From Salticus scenicus (Eukaryota > Arthropoda > Arachnida > Araneae > Salticidae), in assembly GCA_963930645.1 (NCBI GenBank), contig OZ005662.1, positions 104,330,436 through 104,394,435 of the forward strand: 64,000 bases of DNA. Direction: 5' to 3'. Made by a program: the position numbers and the translations under genes. The notes beneath the pieces are model-generated. The model saw only the letters and a list, made by a program, of their open reading frames with translations, was not told where the DNA came from and did no database searches. Shown in pieces: positions 10,514 to 19,880 of this stretch (position 1 is the stretch's first letter; each line of letters begins with the position of its first letter).

Positions 10514-11481
10514 CAGTCATTTGAAAAAGTTTATGACCAGTAGCCGATTTTCAGTATTTTAACACATTGTATCATTTGCGCAGATTATTGCGTCATCGCG
10601 TGTGATGATTGCATCAGACGCATTCTACTGATAAAAATAAAGGTGACCGGCACGTTTATCGTCAGTTGTTTATTGGATTTTGCCGTAGGCCGTGCTGTTG
10701 TGTAATCATTGTAATGGGCAAAAAACCTTCACTTACTGTTGCAAAAAGGTCAGAAATATTGACCCTGCATGAAATTGGACTTTCTGAACATCAAATAAGT
10801 TCGAGGGTAAATGTAAAAAAGACATCTGTGCATCAAGCTATTAGTAAATTTAAAATTTCAAGAAAATTTATGGACCTTAAAAGAAGGGGACGCCCTAGAA
10901 AAACGAGTGCACAGAAGGATAGTGTGATAAGAAGGATGGTCGTACGAGATCCAAGGACCTCCTGCAATACGATTAGACATTCTTCAGCTGCAAAAAGTAA
11001 CGACGTCAATTTGAGTGCTATTTCAAGCCGTTTGGCCAAAGATTTTGGTTTATCATCCCATAAATCTGCAAGGAAATCTCAACTCACGCCAAGTATGAAA
11101 AAGAAACGACTCATAAAAGGTCCACAAATTTTCCCAATTTTTAAATTTACTAATAGCTTGATGCACAGCTGTCTTGCTTACATTTACCCTAGAACTTATT
11201 TGACGTTCAGAAAATCCAATTTTATGCGGGGTCAATATTTCTGACCTTTTTGTAACAGTAAGTGAAGGTCTTTTAACCCATTACATTAATTACACAACAG
11301 CACTGTCTACGAAAAAATCCAATAAAGAACTGGCAACAAACGTGTCTGGTACCTTCATTTATAGCAGTAGAATGTGTTTGATGCAATCAGCATATGAGAT
11401 GACGCAATAATCTGCGCAAATGATGCAATGTGTTAAAATACTGAAAATCGGCTACTGGTCTTAAACTTTTGCAAATGACTG
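10514..11481. mobile_element. Tc1-type foldback element with TA duplication
   Basis: A 968-bp unit with ends CAGTCATTTG...CAAATGACTG, flanked by TA at 10512-10513 and 11482-11483. The outer 365 bp or so (10514-10880 and 11118-11481) are inverted copies of one another, each carrying the same start of a Tc1 transposase gene. The middle 235 bp holds the next part of that gene once. The catalytic half is missing altogether. A transcript of either strand would fold into a hairpin of about 365 bp. Confidence 0.9.
10609..11244 (+). CDS. Truncated Tc1 transposase, DNA-binding domain only
   Basis: An open frame of 211 codons. The natural Tc1 start is probably the internal Met at 10714 (MGKKPSL). Counting from there, residues 8-46 form the first helix-turn-helix (EIGLSEHQISSRVNVKKTSVHQ), 59-63 give the GRPRK linker typical between the PAI and RED subdomains, and 67-132 give the second helix-turn-helix ending in LTPSMKKKRL. 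In full-length Tc1 proteins that last motif sits just before the catalytic DDE domain, which is absent. The frame instead continues about 44 codons into the inverted arm as unrelated residues. The bipartite DNA-binding domain is uninterrupted, so the product could occupy Tc1 ends without cutting. Whether it is expressed is unknown. I infer a by-product of the inverted duplication; a selected repressor is possible but unproven. Confidence 0.7.
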   Translation: MHQTHSTDKNKGDRHVYRQLFIGFCRRPCCCVIIVMGKKPSLTVAKRSEILTLHEIGLSEHQISSRVNVKKTSVHQAISKFKISRKFMDLKRRGRPRKTSAQKDSVIRRMVVRDPRTSCNTIRHSSAAKSNDVNLSAISSRLAKDFGLSSHKSARKSQLTPSMKKKRLIKGPQIFPIFKFTNSLMHSCLAYIYPRTYLTFRKSNFMRGQYF

Positions 11482-11527
11482 TATTAGTGCCTGTCCCTTT
11501 TATCGTACTACTTTGTTTTTAAATTAA

Positions 11528-11742
11528 CTCTTTGACGCCTACCCAATTTCACTCCTCTGGTCAATGTTGCCATATTTATAGAGATTTTTATTCAATATCC
11601 ACCATTAAATTTTTACTGTAACGGTTGCCTAATCAATTCATCATTAAAATCAAATATCACTCCGCATAATTATTGGTGACAAATGAATAAAACAGTCCCT
11701 AAATTTAGCATATTGTTTAGAGCTTTACTTCCAGCAAAGGGC
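11528..11742. mobile_element. TTAA-type MITE with an inner inverted-repeat element
   Basis: Begins after TTAA (11524-11527) with CTCTTTGACGCC and ends GCAAAGGGC before TAAA, resembling piggyBac-like ends. Its interior (about 11565-11730) is a diverged relative of the hAT-like MITE at 11872-12040, recognisable by ATTTTTATTCAATATCCACC-like sequence and a mirrored ATTTAGGG...GGACTG half. Confidence 0.55.
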
Positions 11743-11871
11743 TAAATATCTTCAAGTACAGTTATGTTTAAATAAGAAGAAAAGTACTATAAAAATGACT
11801 CGTGTGAAAAAAGTTCGTGTATTGGAAATGCTACGGAATATTAATTAGGATGTTGGCAGTTATGATACAAT

Positions 11872-12040
11872 CAGTGTTGCAAAATTTAGGGCTTTTTTAT
11901 TGAATATCCATTATAAAATTTTAATGGAAAAGGTTACCTAATCATTTCGAAAGTTATTCGTCGATTTTATAAATCAAATATTACTCTTTAAAATTTTTGG
12001 AAAATATTGAATTAAAAAAGCCCTGATATTGGCAACACTG
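11872..12040. mobile_element. hAT-like MITE, 8-bp TSD GATACAAT/GATATAAT
   Basis: A 169-bp element with ends CAGTGTTGC...GGCAACACTG and inverted arms through AGGGCTTTTTTATTGAATAT. Flanking 8-mers at 11864-11871 and 12041-12048 differ at one position. CAGTG ends and an 8-bp duplication fit hAT. Confidence 0.75.
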
Positions 12041-12172
12041 GATATAATATGACTTAAAATTTAAATATTATTTTTAAAAAGTTCAAATCACTTTATGATT
12101 AAGTGATATTTAGTAATATCCCAAAATAACTATTTCTTTATTTAAGAAATAAATTTTTTTTTCAGCACTTAT

Positions 12173-12369
12173 CATAGCTGCCAATATTTTAATTTATTCC
12201 GGAGTACTTTTAGCTCCGCCTTTATTTCGCACCACTTTATTTTTAGAATATTTTTCTCCAATAAATAACTATGATAAAATACGAAAATTTTAGTCTTAAA
12301 GTAAAAGTGGTATGGAATAAAGGCGCAGCTAAAAGTACTCCTGAATAAATTAAGATATTGGCAGCTATG
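12173..12369. mobile_element. Palindromic MITE, family B, 6-bp TSD ACTTAT
   Basis: A 197-bp near-perfect foldback from CATAGCTGCCAATATTTTAA to its inverse ending GGCAGCTATG. ACTTAT is repeated at 12167-12172 and 12370-12375. One of the best-preserved copies, useful as a reference for the family. Confidence 0.93.
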
Positions 12370-12397
12370 ACTTATATTAAACATTAAATATAAAATG

Positions 12398-12597
12398 CAT
12401 AGCTGCCAATATTTTAATTTATTCTGGAGTATTTTTAGCCCCACCTTTATTTCGCGCCACATACTTTTTAAAAGTATTTTTTTTTTCTTATTTTATCAAA
12501 ATTATATATTGGAGAAAAGTTTTGTATAAATATATTAGTGTGAAATAAAGGCGGAGCTAAAAGTACTCAGGAATAAATTAAAATATTGGCAGCTAGG
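12398..12597. mobile_element. Palindromic MITE, family B, 6-bp TSD AAAATG
   Basis: A 200-bp foldback from CATAGCTGCCAATATTTTAA to AATATTGGCAGCTAGG. AAAATG is directly repeated at 12392-12397 and 12598-12603. Its duplicate-unit counterpart is 14060-14258. Confidence 0.92.
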
Positions 12598-13077
12598 AAA
12601 ATGTATCGTACCTGCACATTATATTATCTTGGCTTCAAAATGGGTATGTTTCATGGGAAACAAGCGCAATACGAAATAAAAGCAATATTTTATATCTGAT
12701 TTTTCTTTGGAATTTCTTATTTTATAAAAAATGCATTTTATGTGTAACAAGGAATAAAATATTTTAAACACATTTATCTCTAATATTTTAAAACCTTTTA
12801 CACTTTTTTCACAGCCAAATGCTGCTTATGCACCATTAGCAATTTACATTATCTGAATGCTCAACGAAGCTTTGGAAAGATTATGATGGTGAAAAAATAT
12901 TTCGGCATAAAATATTTATATTTAAATTTATTTTTTAAAGAAAAGTTGAAAATATGTCTATTGATGAAAAACTAAGTATTTTCCTGATTGCAAAACATAT
13001 AATAACTATGCTGGCCGCCGGTTATTCATACCACTTTTTTGAAGAGTGAATTTCTTCTTAAACGTAATTATGCATTT

Positions 13078-13279
13078 GTATTGCAATATCCTAATTAATA
13101 CTCCGTTGTATTGTCAGTACCTGCTTTATTTTTTTCACACCAGTACTTTCTAGATTATTTTTCTACTTATTTAATCGTAATTAAATTTGGCTGGGTTTAC
13201 TCTAAAAACAAAATTGTTGTAGTAAAATGCATAGGTACTAACTACGGTTACGGAATATTAACTGGATGGTGGCAACTAC
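13078..13279. mobile_element. Palindromic MITE, family A, TSD GCATTT/GCATTC
   Basis: Left end GTATTGCAATATCCTAATTA, right end GGATGGTGGCAACTAC, with mirrored arms. Flanks GCATTT (13072-13077) and GCATTC (13280-13285) differ at one base. The 68-codon frame inside is palindrome-derived. Confidence 0.82.
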
Positions 13280-13771
13280 GCATTCGTGTAAACTACCATA
13301 TAAAGAAATTTGTGTGAAAAAGAGCCTTGTACCAACAATGTTATAGAATAAAGGAAAATGTTGGCAGCGCTGTGATACAGAAGAGAGGTATGTAAGGGCT
13401 ACAATTTACTAGTTTTTTCTTGAACGTTATCACTTATGACTTATCGAGGAAAAATATAACACCGATTTGAAACGTATCAAATTTTATGTAAAATGGACTT
13501 TATAAAAAAAAAAAAAAAAAATTACTCACCTGTGTATAGCGATAATCATGAAGCACTTCAACTGATTTTGATTATTATTAATTATAGTTTGGTTATTTAT
13601 AGTTTTGTCTGTTAATTGTAGTTTTGAACCAGAAATCTTCACTTTTACTTACCCATTGTAAAAAGATAAAATAAAATAATGAAAGGAAAGGAAATGAAAT
13701 AAGGCTAGTGGACAATAAGTGAACCTACAGCTACATACAAAATCAAATGAAACTCAATCAGTAATTTTTTT

Positions 13772-14046
13772 CATAACCTCCTAAACTAGATGCCTGTCGC
13801 GTGGTTCGGAAGCTTGGCAACAGTTTAAAGGTAGAGAGCGCCACCTGGTACAGGTTGCGCGACTTTTTTATTCAACTATCATCAAAAATTTTAAGAAATG
13901 ATATATGATACATATAATCGACGTTTCTTCGATTAGAATCGCTTTTTATGTATATCATATCTCACTTTAAAAAATTTTGGTGGATCTTGAATAAAAAAAC
14001 CGTGCAATCTGTACCAGGTGGCGCTGTCTACCGCTTGAACTGTTGC
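13772..14046. mobile_element. CATAGCC-type palindrome, right end missing
   Basis: Left end CATAACCTCCTAAACTAGAT. A CGCCACCTGGTACAGG segment is mirrored by CCAGGTGGCGCTGTC. The terminal 45 bp or so expected on the right, ending GGAGGCTATG, are absent because the duplication junction falls at 14046. Confidence 0.8.
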
Positions 14047-14059
14047 ATTAAATATAAAA

Positions 14060-14258
14060 TAGTTGCCAATATTTTAATTTATTCTGGAGTATTTTTAGCC
14101 CCACCTTTATTTCGTGCCGCATACTTTTTAAAAGTATTTTTTTTTTTCTTATTTTATCAAAGTTATATATTGGAGAAAAGTTTTCTATAAATAAATTAGT
14201 GTGAAATAAAGGCGGGGCTAAAAGTACTCAGGAATAAATTAAAATATTGGCAGCTAGG
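14060..14258. mobile_element. Palindromic MITE, family B (duplicate of 12398-12597)
   Basis: Same element carried along by the segmental duplication. The left terminus is shortened to AGTTGCCAAT and the right end GGCAGCTAGG plus AAAATG is retained. Confidence 0.85.
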
Positions 14259-14738
14259 AAAATGTATCGTACCTGCGCATTATATTATTTTGGTTTCAAG
14301 ATGGGTATGTTTCATGGGAAACAAGCGCAATACGAAATAAAAGCAACATTTTATATCTGATTATTCTTTGGAATTTCTTATTTTCTAAAAAATGCATTTT
14401 ATGTGTAACAGGGAATAAAATATTTTAAACACATTTATCTCTAATATTTTAACACCTTTTACACTTTTTTCACAGCCAAATGCTGCTTATGCACCATTAG
14501 CAATTTACATTATCTGAATGCTAAACGAAGCTTTGGAAAGATTATGATGGTGAAAAAATATTTCGGCATAAGAAATTTATATTTAAATTTATTTTTTAAA
14601 GAAAAGTTGAAAATATGTCTATTGATGAAAAACTAAGTATTTTCCTGATTGCAAAACATATAATAACTATGCTGGCCGCCGGTTATTCATACCACTTTTT
14701 TGAAGAGTGAATTTCTTCTTAAACGTAATTATGCATTT

Positions 14739-14940
14739 GTATTGCAATATCCTAATTAATACTCCGTTGTATTGTCAGTACCTGCTTTATTTTTTTCACA
14801 CCAGTACTTTCTAGATTATTTTTCTACTTATTTAATCGTAATTAAATTTGGATGGGTTTATTCTACAAACAAAATTGTTGTAGAAAAATACATAGGTACT
14901 AACTACGGTTACGGAATATTAACTGGATGTCGAGAACTAC
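14739..14940. mobile_element. Palindromic MITE, family A (duplicate of 13078-13279)
   Basis: Duplicate-unit counterpart with a few substitutions, flanked by GCATTT and GCATTC. Confidence 0.85.
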
Positions 14941-15639
14941 GCATTCGTGTAAACTACCATGTAAAGAAATTTGTGTGAAAAAGAGCCTTGTACGAACAAT
15001 GTTATAGAATAAAGTAAAATGTTTGCAGCGCTGTGATACAGAAGAGAGATATGTAAGGGCTACAATTTACGAGTTTTTTCTCGAACGTTATCACTTATGA
15101 CTTACCGAGGAAAAATATAACACCAATTTGAAACGTATCAAATTTTATGTAAAATGGACTTTATAAAAAAAAAAAAATTCTCACCTGTGTATAGCGATAA
15201 TCATGAAGCACTTTAACTGATTTTGATTTTTATTAATTATAGTTTTGTTATTTATAGTTTTGTCTGCAAATTGTAGTTTTGAACTAGAAATCTTCACTTT
15301 TACTTAGTCATTGTAAAATGATAAAATAAAATAATGAAATGAAATGAAATGAAATAAGGCTAGTGTGCAATAAGTGAACCTACAGCTACATACAAAAACA
15401 ATTGAAACTCAATCAGTTATTTTTTCATAGCCTCCTAAACTAGATGCCTGTCGCGTGGTTTGGAAGCTTGGCAACAGGTGGCGCGAATTTTTTATTCAAC
15501 TATTATCAATAATTTTAAGAAGTAAAATATGATATATGAACCGCTTTATTTTAAAAGGGGACTTCTACCATTTTCATCGAATTTCGCTTTTTCGCCTTTT
15601 TCAGTAAAAGGGACATAAATCTATTATTTAATGAAGAAA

Positions 15640-15853
15640 CGAGACCTTTTGGCTTATAAGTATGTCTACAGGAGCGCTTTAAAATTTGCGTTTTATTTTA
15701 AAAGAGGACTTCTGCAGCACTCTTTCATGCCCTGTGATAGGGATTTTTCTATTATTAGAAGGATTGTTAGAAAAACTGAGAGAATTTATACAATGGATGA
15801 ATATGTTGACTTGATAAAAAAGGCTTCGAATAAATTGCAGAAATTTACAATTG
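15640..15853 (+). pseudogene. Transposase-like fragment, upstream part
   Basis: After a copy of the terminal-repeat motif (read as FYFKRGLL), the frame gives HSFMPCDRDFSIIRR, then RKTERIYTMDEYVDLIKKAS and KLQKFTIV. This order (H-F-P-x-D-x-D-F-x-x-I, then a basic block, then I-Y-T and a helix) matches a widespread arthropod transposase-like family that I recognise by pattern but cannot assign securely to a superfamily. The frame is cut at CAATTG by the 15854-17215 element; the second part resumes at 17222. Confidence 0.6.
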
Positions 15854-17215
15854 TCCAACCTACACACTCTCTAAAACTTCTGGAGTGGGAATCTCACTCC
15901 TTAAAAAAGTGACCATTATTTTGACACGAATTAAAGTGAGAAAATACTATTGTCACTCTTGAAAATGTGACATTTCTCACTTTTCTCGAAAGAGAGGCTT
16001 CTAGTCACTCTGTCACAAAGAGTGATGCCATCATCAATTGCAAGATCAACCTGCTGAAGAGTGAAGATTTGCTGGCGCCATCTACTTTCCATATTTCGAA
16101 CGAAATATGAAAGACAATTTCTCAGCAATCTCACGCATGTGATTTGTTTAACAGAAATTATTGAATTTATTTGAGTTTAAAAAAAGAAATTAATTATGTT
16201 AAAAGCTGTTTTGGTAAATATAATTTTTGTATACGATTGTTAAAATTGAAGTGTTATTAGTAAAGAATCGAAAATCATAAGAAAGTTATGGAAATTCGTA
16301 ATGAGAGCATGGAGTTTTATTTGGAAATATATATGGTATAAAAGAAAATAGCAATGAAAATACTTAATGCATAACATCTTAAAAGCATAATAGGAATTTA
16401 TATTTTTATTATATTCATTGATGCTTAACACATGTGAAACATTAAAAAAGCTGGCTATAATATTTTACTAAAAATTAAAATCATCAGCGAGATTTATAAT
16501 ACTCCTGAACAGACGAGTTTTTCAAGAAACTGTGTAGATTTGTTGTAAATATTTAACTTTTTTTTTTTTTTTTTAAACATGCACGCTCAAGAATTTTTCT
16601 TTTCCCCTAAGCTACATTTAAAATAACTATTTGTCTTAGGGAATTTCTTTTCAAGTATACATTTTGATTTGAGAAATAATTCTAATGTTATTAATTTAAA
16701 AATAATTCTAATTTTAGTAATTTATGCAATTCTAACTTTAATTTTAAAATGTACATTAGAATTCTGTAATTTTATATTCTTAATAAATGAAGTAAAAGTT
16801 TATAAATGCGATTAATCGCTTATGTGAATGATTTACCACTGTAAATTAAGCAAGTTCTGTGTGTCCCCAGTGGTTCAGTGGTAAGACACTCGCCTGCCAC
16901 GAAGACGGCTACGGTTCGATTCCCCGCAGCTCCAAAGCAAATATGGAAAAAAAAAATTAAGAAAGAAAAAAAAAGAAAATGGTAGAAGATACCGTCTAGC
17001 GTATCCATGTTTTTTTAGAAAAAATAAACAGTCATATTCTTTGAAATACTCGGAATAATCTCACTCTTAATAAAGAGAGAGAAATCTCACTCTTTCGAAA
17101 AGAGACTTCTCACTCTTTAGAGGTTGGCTCCATTTTGGCATGTTCAAAGAGTGATATGCCACTCTTTTAGAGTCAGATCTCACTCTTCATATTTTAGAGA
17201 GCATCGTAGGTTGAA
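15854..17215. mobile_element. TIR element rich in AGAGTGA motifs, 6-bp TSD CAATTG
   Basis: Ends TCCAACCTACACACTCTC and, inverted, TTCAACCTACGATGCTCTC. CAATTG is repeated at 15848-15853 and 17216-17221. Both terminal 170-bp zones are packed with CACTCTT/AAGAGTG motifs in both orientations (15861-16030 and 17050-17200), the layout expected of repeated transposase-binding sites. The interior is AT-rich with no frame of note and holds the tRNA-like unit at 16861. It interrupts a transposase gene, so it is younger than its host. Confidence 0.75.
16861..17010 (+). pseudogene. tRNA-Gly(GCC)-like unit with A-rich tail (SINE-like)
   Basis: The segment GTGGTTCAGTGGTAAGACAC then TCGCCTGCCACG matches tRNA-Gly with anticodon GCC in the expected loop context, and GGTTCGATTCC is an intact B box. 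Acceptor, anticodon and T stems do not pair (for example CTCGC faces GAAGA), so it is not a working tRNA. It is followed by an A-rich stretch and a short unrelated tail ending near GCGTATCC. This fits a tRNA-derived SINE, or a tRNA pseudogene caught in the surrounding element. Internal promoter boxes survive. Confidence 0.7.
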
Positions 17216-17218
17216 CAA

Positions 17219-17683
17219 TTGGTTGTTTTCTATTTTAACAGTTGGTATCCAGAATTTTACAAAAAGACATGCCTCAGTGAAGAATCCTACGGTAAAACTG
17301 TACCAAAATCAGAAAAGGTTTCTTTTAGAATATCAACCTATCAGTATCTGAAATGTAAAGATTCTAACCCTGCGATACTTGCCACCAAAAACTTTATTGT
17401 TTGTTTAACTCAGCACAAATTTAGACTAAGAAACACGCAAAAGAACTTGTCTTTGCCTGGTAAAGGGAATGTTTCTCGAAGACCCATACTGAAAAGTAAA
17501 GTAGACGGTATCAAAAAAACTCTTACATTCATTCCTCGGGAGCATCTGGCTTTTTGGAATACAATTATTACAGAATATCCTACGGCTGAAAGTGAAATTG
17601 GTTTGCAAAGTATACATTCTGGTGAATTTACCTTTGTATTTAATTACTTTTTTATGTATTCGCAATTTATCTGGAATATTTGA
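17219..17683 (+). pseudogene. Transposase-like fragment, downstream part
   Basis: An open frame of 154 codons continuing the protein begun at 15640. Visible blocks are WYPEFYKKTCLSEESYGK, then VPKSEKVSFRISTYQY, then a TQHKFRLRNT block, a basic PILKSKVDGIKKTL segment and IPREHLAFWNTII. The order S-x-K-V-x-F-R-I-S, then a short hydrophobic segment, then the terminal P-x-x-x-x-x-F-(W/Y) helix agrees with the same arthropod transposase family. The two parts are not in the same frame across the insertion, and no catalytic acidic triad can be assembled, so I treat it as dead. Confidence 0.6.
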
Positions 17684-18150
17684 TATAAGATAATTCATTA
17701 CACTTTATTTTTTCATTTTTTCCTTAAAAATTGAATGACATTTCTGCATTTTATTTTAAAAGGGGACTTCTGCTGTATAAATAATTTCTTTTTTTGAAAA
17801 AAGTAATGACCATAAATTTGGTTTTTATACATTAAAATATGTATATAAATGAGTACTGTTAGCTGGTAAAGATTTGTACATTAAGATAAATTAAACCACA
17901 AGTTAGGAAGTTTTTTGACTCTCCTCTAAAATTACAAAAACGGCAGAAGTCCCCCTATTGAAATAAAGCGGTTCATATATAATCGGCGTTTCTTCGATTA
18001 GATTCGCTTTTTATGTATACCATATCCCACTTTTAAAAATTTTTGGTGGATCTTGAATAATAAAGTCGTGTACCAGGTAGCGTTGTCTACCGCTTTAACT
18101 GTTGCCGAGTTTCCGAGCCACGCGACAGGCATCTAATTTAGGAGGCTATG

Positions 18151-18745
18151 GTTTAATCATCTTTGGTGTCCCTGTATACGGATAATTTGTTTTATCTCAA
18201 TGAAATGTGTACTGTAGCAAACATATAAGATACAGATTTTAAAACATTTAGACATCACACGCAGATACACAAACCAAAAGTTAAAAATCTGATTTTAGGA
18301 TTCAGTTGATCTCATATCACGTAAATGTAACAAAAACTTATTTTCAAAAATTTGACCCAAGAGGAATATTTTCTCTCTCCTAAGAGGAAATAAAAATGTC
18401 ACAATCCGATAAACTTAACTAAAATTGGACGAGTTGTTAAGATAACTTAATCTAAAAAATCATCTCTTTATAATAAATGACATGAATTCTTATATTTAAT
18501 ATGTATAATATTTTTTAATTGGTAGTCAAATATATGTTGTTTAAAAAAAATTCAGAAAAAAAAAAAAAAAAATCTAATATTAGGTGTTTTTTCCACTAAG
18601 CCTTAATGATTTTTTAATAAATATGATAGATTTTCTTCTTCATTATAATATTTATATTTCTCACATTAACAGTCTTTAAAAAAAGAGATATTTTAAAAGA
18701 AACAAAGAACGCATATTTCAATAAAATGTAACAAGAATTTATAGG
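18151..18745. other. AT-rich spacer
   Basis: Contains a poly(A) run near 18556-18573. Nothing else recognised. Confidence 0.45.
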
Positions 18746-18973
18746 GTGTACAATAAATGTTGCGAAATTTTGCTACGTTTTTATTCAACAGTCACAAAAA
18801 ATCTCGAAAAGTGATATTTAATACATACAGAGGCTGTTCGCACATTTTTTAGACGATTTTGATGGAGTGTACCGAAGCAATTTCACTCATATTTCGTGTT
18901 TTAATTGTTCAGTTTGATAGCCCTTGTTCTTAACTATCATTCTACATAGTAATTTCTATGATAATAATGCTTT

Positions 18974-19880
18974 TTATAATATCGGAAGAGGTATATTTTT
19001 CTCCTCCTCTTGAACGGCTTTCCAAAGTCCACAAAGCGTTGTTGTCGTTGTTTGGATAATGTTGATTTTAAGAGTCAAAAAACACAAAAATCCAACAGTC
19101 AAAGCCTGATTAAGGGGGAAGCACACATTATTTATACTTACACCGTTATTTTTTAACAAATACTTTCCTGCTATAATAAACAGAAAATTCTCATTAAAAA
19201 TTATTTTAAAAGAATTCTGGTGTCTAATAACAGTGAGTAAATTGGATTGTTTTACACCGTTCATTTTTTATAAAAAATATTTCCTCGTCAAAGCGTGGAA
19301 TTTCTTTGACATAAAGTAAAAATTAATTGTAAAAATATTCCGGTGAGAGCGGAGATAATGTGTGCTTCCCCCTTAATCAAGCTCTGCCAACAGTGATACA
19401 TCAGGAGATTTAGCAGGAATGTCAGTGAAGGGTATGGTTTTAATTCCCGTTTTTTGTTCCATTTTTTTCCAGAAAAGCAATTGCGAATTGCGATGTGTGG
19501 CTGCTTGTTTTGTCTTGATACAGTTCAACGGATTGATACCATTGTGGATAAAGATCTGGATTTTCGATTTTAAAAATTGGAATTAAAATATGTTCTTGAT
19601 AGTATTTAGAGCTGATTTTGACATTTTTGTCACATTTTTTTTGCTTTTATCTTGCGCTTGTATGAAAAACCAGTGGCAATCATAAATCCTTTAGAAAAAC
19701 TTTCTTTTGATGCTTTGAACCATGTAGCAATACTTTTTTTTCTCCACTTTTGTGATAAGAAATTGATCTTTTTTTATTGCAACCACTTAAATAGACCCAA
19801 GATTCATATATTCTCCGACGTTTTTCCATTTTTCTCCTGATAAATGCTTTTCATAAAGATTTCACTAAAAACTCTCTTTG
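18974..19880 (-). pseudogene. mariner transposase relic
   Basis: On the minus strand, about 19533-19466 reads ELYQDKTSSHTSQFAIAFLE, containing the second catalytic Asp in the YQDK/SSHTS context of mariner proteins. It continues at about 19445-19385 with GIKTIPFTDIPAKSPDVS, whose SPD carries the third catalytic Asp. The hAT MITE (19100-19386) then interrupts. Beyond it, near 19020-18980, GLWKAVQEEEKNIPLPIL matches the mariner C-terminal helix. Part of the N-terminal half can be sensed near 19920-19850 but is heavily decayed. Frameshifts separate the blocks. Non-functional. Confidence 0.8.
19100..19386. mobile_element. hAT MITE, 8-bp TSD CCAACAGT
   Basis: A 287-bp element from CAAAGCCTGATTAAGGGGGA to TCCCCCTTAATCAAGCTCTG, with CCAACAGT exactly repeated at 19092-19099 and 19387-19394. 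A sister copy lies at 20865-21149. Interior AT-rich, no coding. Confidence 0.93.

Larger units (their letters stand above)
10475..11864. mobile_element. Palindromic MITE, family A, hosting several insertions
   Basis: The left arm starts CATAGCTGCCAACGTCTTAA and breaks off at the TA target of the Tc1 foldback (10512). It resumes at 11484 with TTAGTGCCTGTCCC. The right arm, from about 11763, ends GGATGTTGGCAGTTATG at 11864. Two further elements occupy the loop region (11528-11742). Outer flanks ATGTAA and ATACAA are a possible eroded 6-bp duplication. Confidence 0.75.
12383..14046 (+). repeat. Tandem segmental duplication, unit 1
   Basis: Starts ATTAAATATAAAAT and runs to GAACTGTTGC. The same sequence resumes immediately at 14047 as unit 2. 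It includes a family B MITE, a family A MITE, a poly(A) tract and most of a CATAGCC palindrome that the junction cuts short. Divergence between units is low, with scattered substitutions and tract-length changes. Confidence 0.88.
14047..15540 (+). repeat. Tandem segmental duplication, unit 2 (left part)
   Basis: Collinear with 12383 onward. It continues past the inserted DNA transposon (15538-17974) and finishes with the right end of the CATAGCC palindrome at 18150. Unit 2 has the complete palindrome ends that unit 1 lacks. Confidence 0.85.
15538..17974 (+). mobile_element. DNA transposon with GAACCGCTTTATTT ends
   Basis: Terminal inverted repeats of about 29 bp: GAACCGCTTTATTTTAAAAG then GGGACTTCT at the left, and the inverse of GAACCGCTTTATTTCAATAG at the right. 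Flanks are ATAT/TATA-rich, so the exact duplication cannot be read. The core motif TTATTTTAAAAG(A/G)GGACTTCT also occurs inside at about 15700 and 17751. The interior encodes two parts of one transposase-like protein, separated by a second element. Confidence 0.75.
15426..18150. mobile_element. CATAGCC-type palindrome split by a DNA transposon
   Basis: The left end CATAGCCTCCTAAACTAGAT lies at 15426 and the right end, its inverse finishing GGAGGCTATG, at 18150. The original unit was about 310 bp. The A/T-rich loop, near ATGATATAT, was the target of the 15538-17974 insertion. The uninterrupted equivalent is 22099-22417. Confidence 0.85.

Noticed and set aside
13111..14978. Two near-identical 68-codon proteins (13111-13317 and 14772-14978)
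   Set aside because: They lie within family A palindromes; their similarity is due to the segmental duplication.
16861..16934. Functional tRNA-Gly gene
   Set aside because: Acceptor, anticodon and T stems do not pair. Only the internal promoter boxes and the anticodon loop are preserved.
16820..17008. Minus-strand 62-codon frame ending in a conserved-looking segment
   Set aside because: The conserved appearance comes from translating the tRNA-like unit on the wrong strand.
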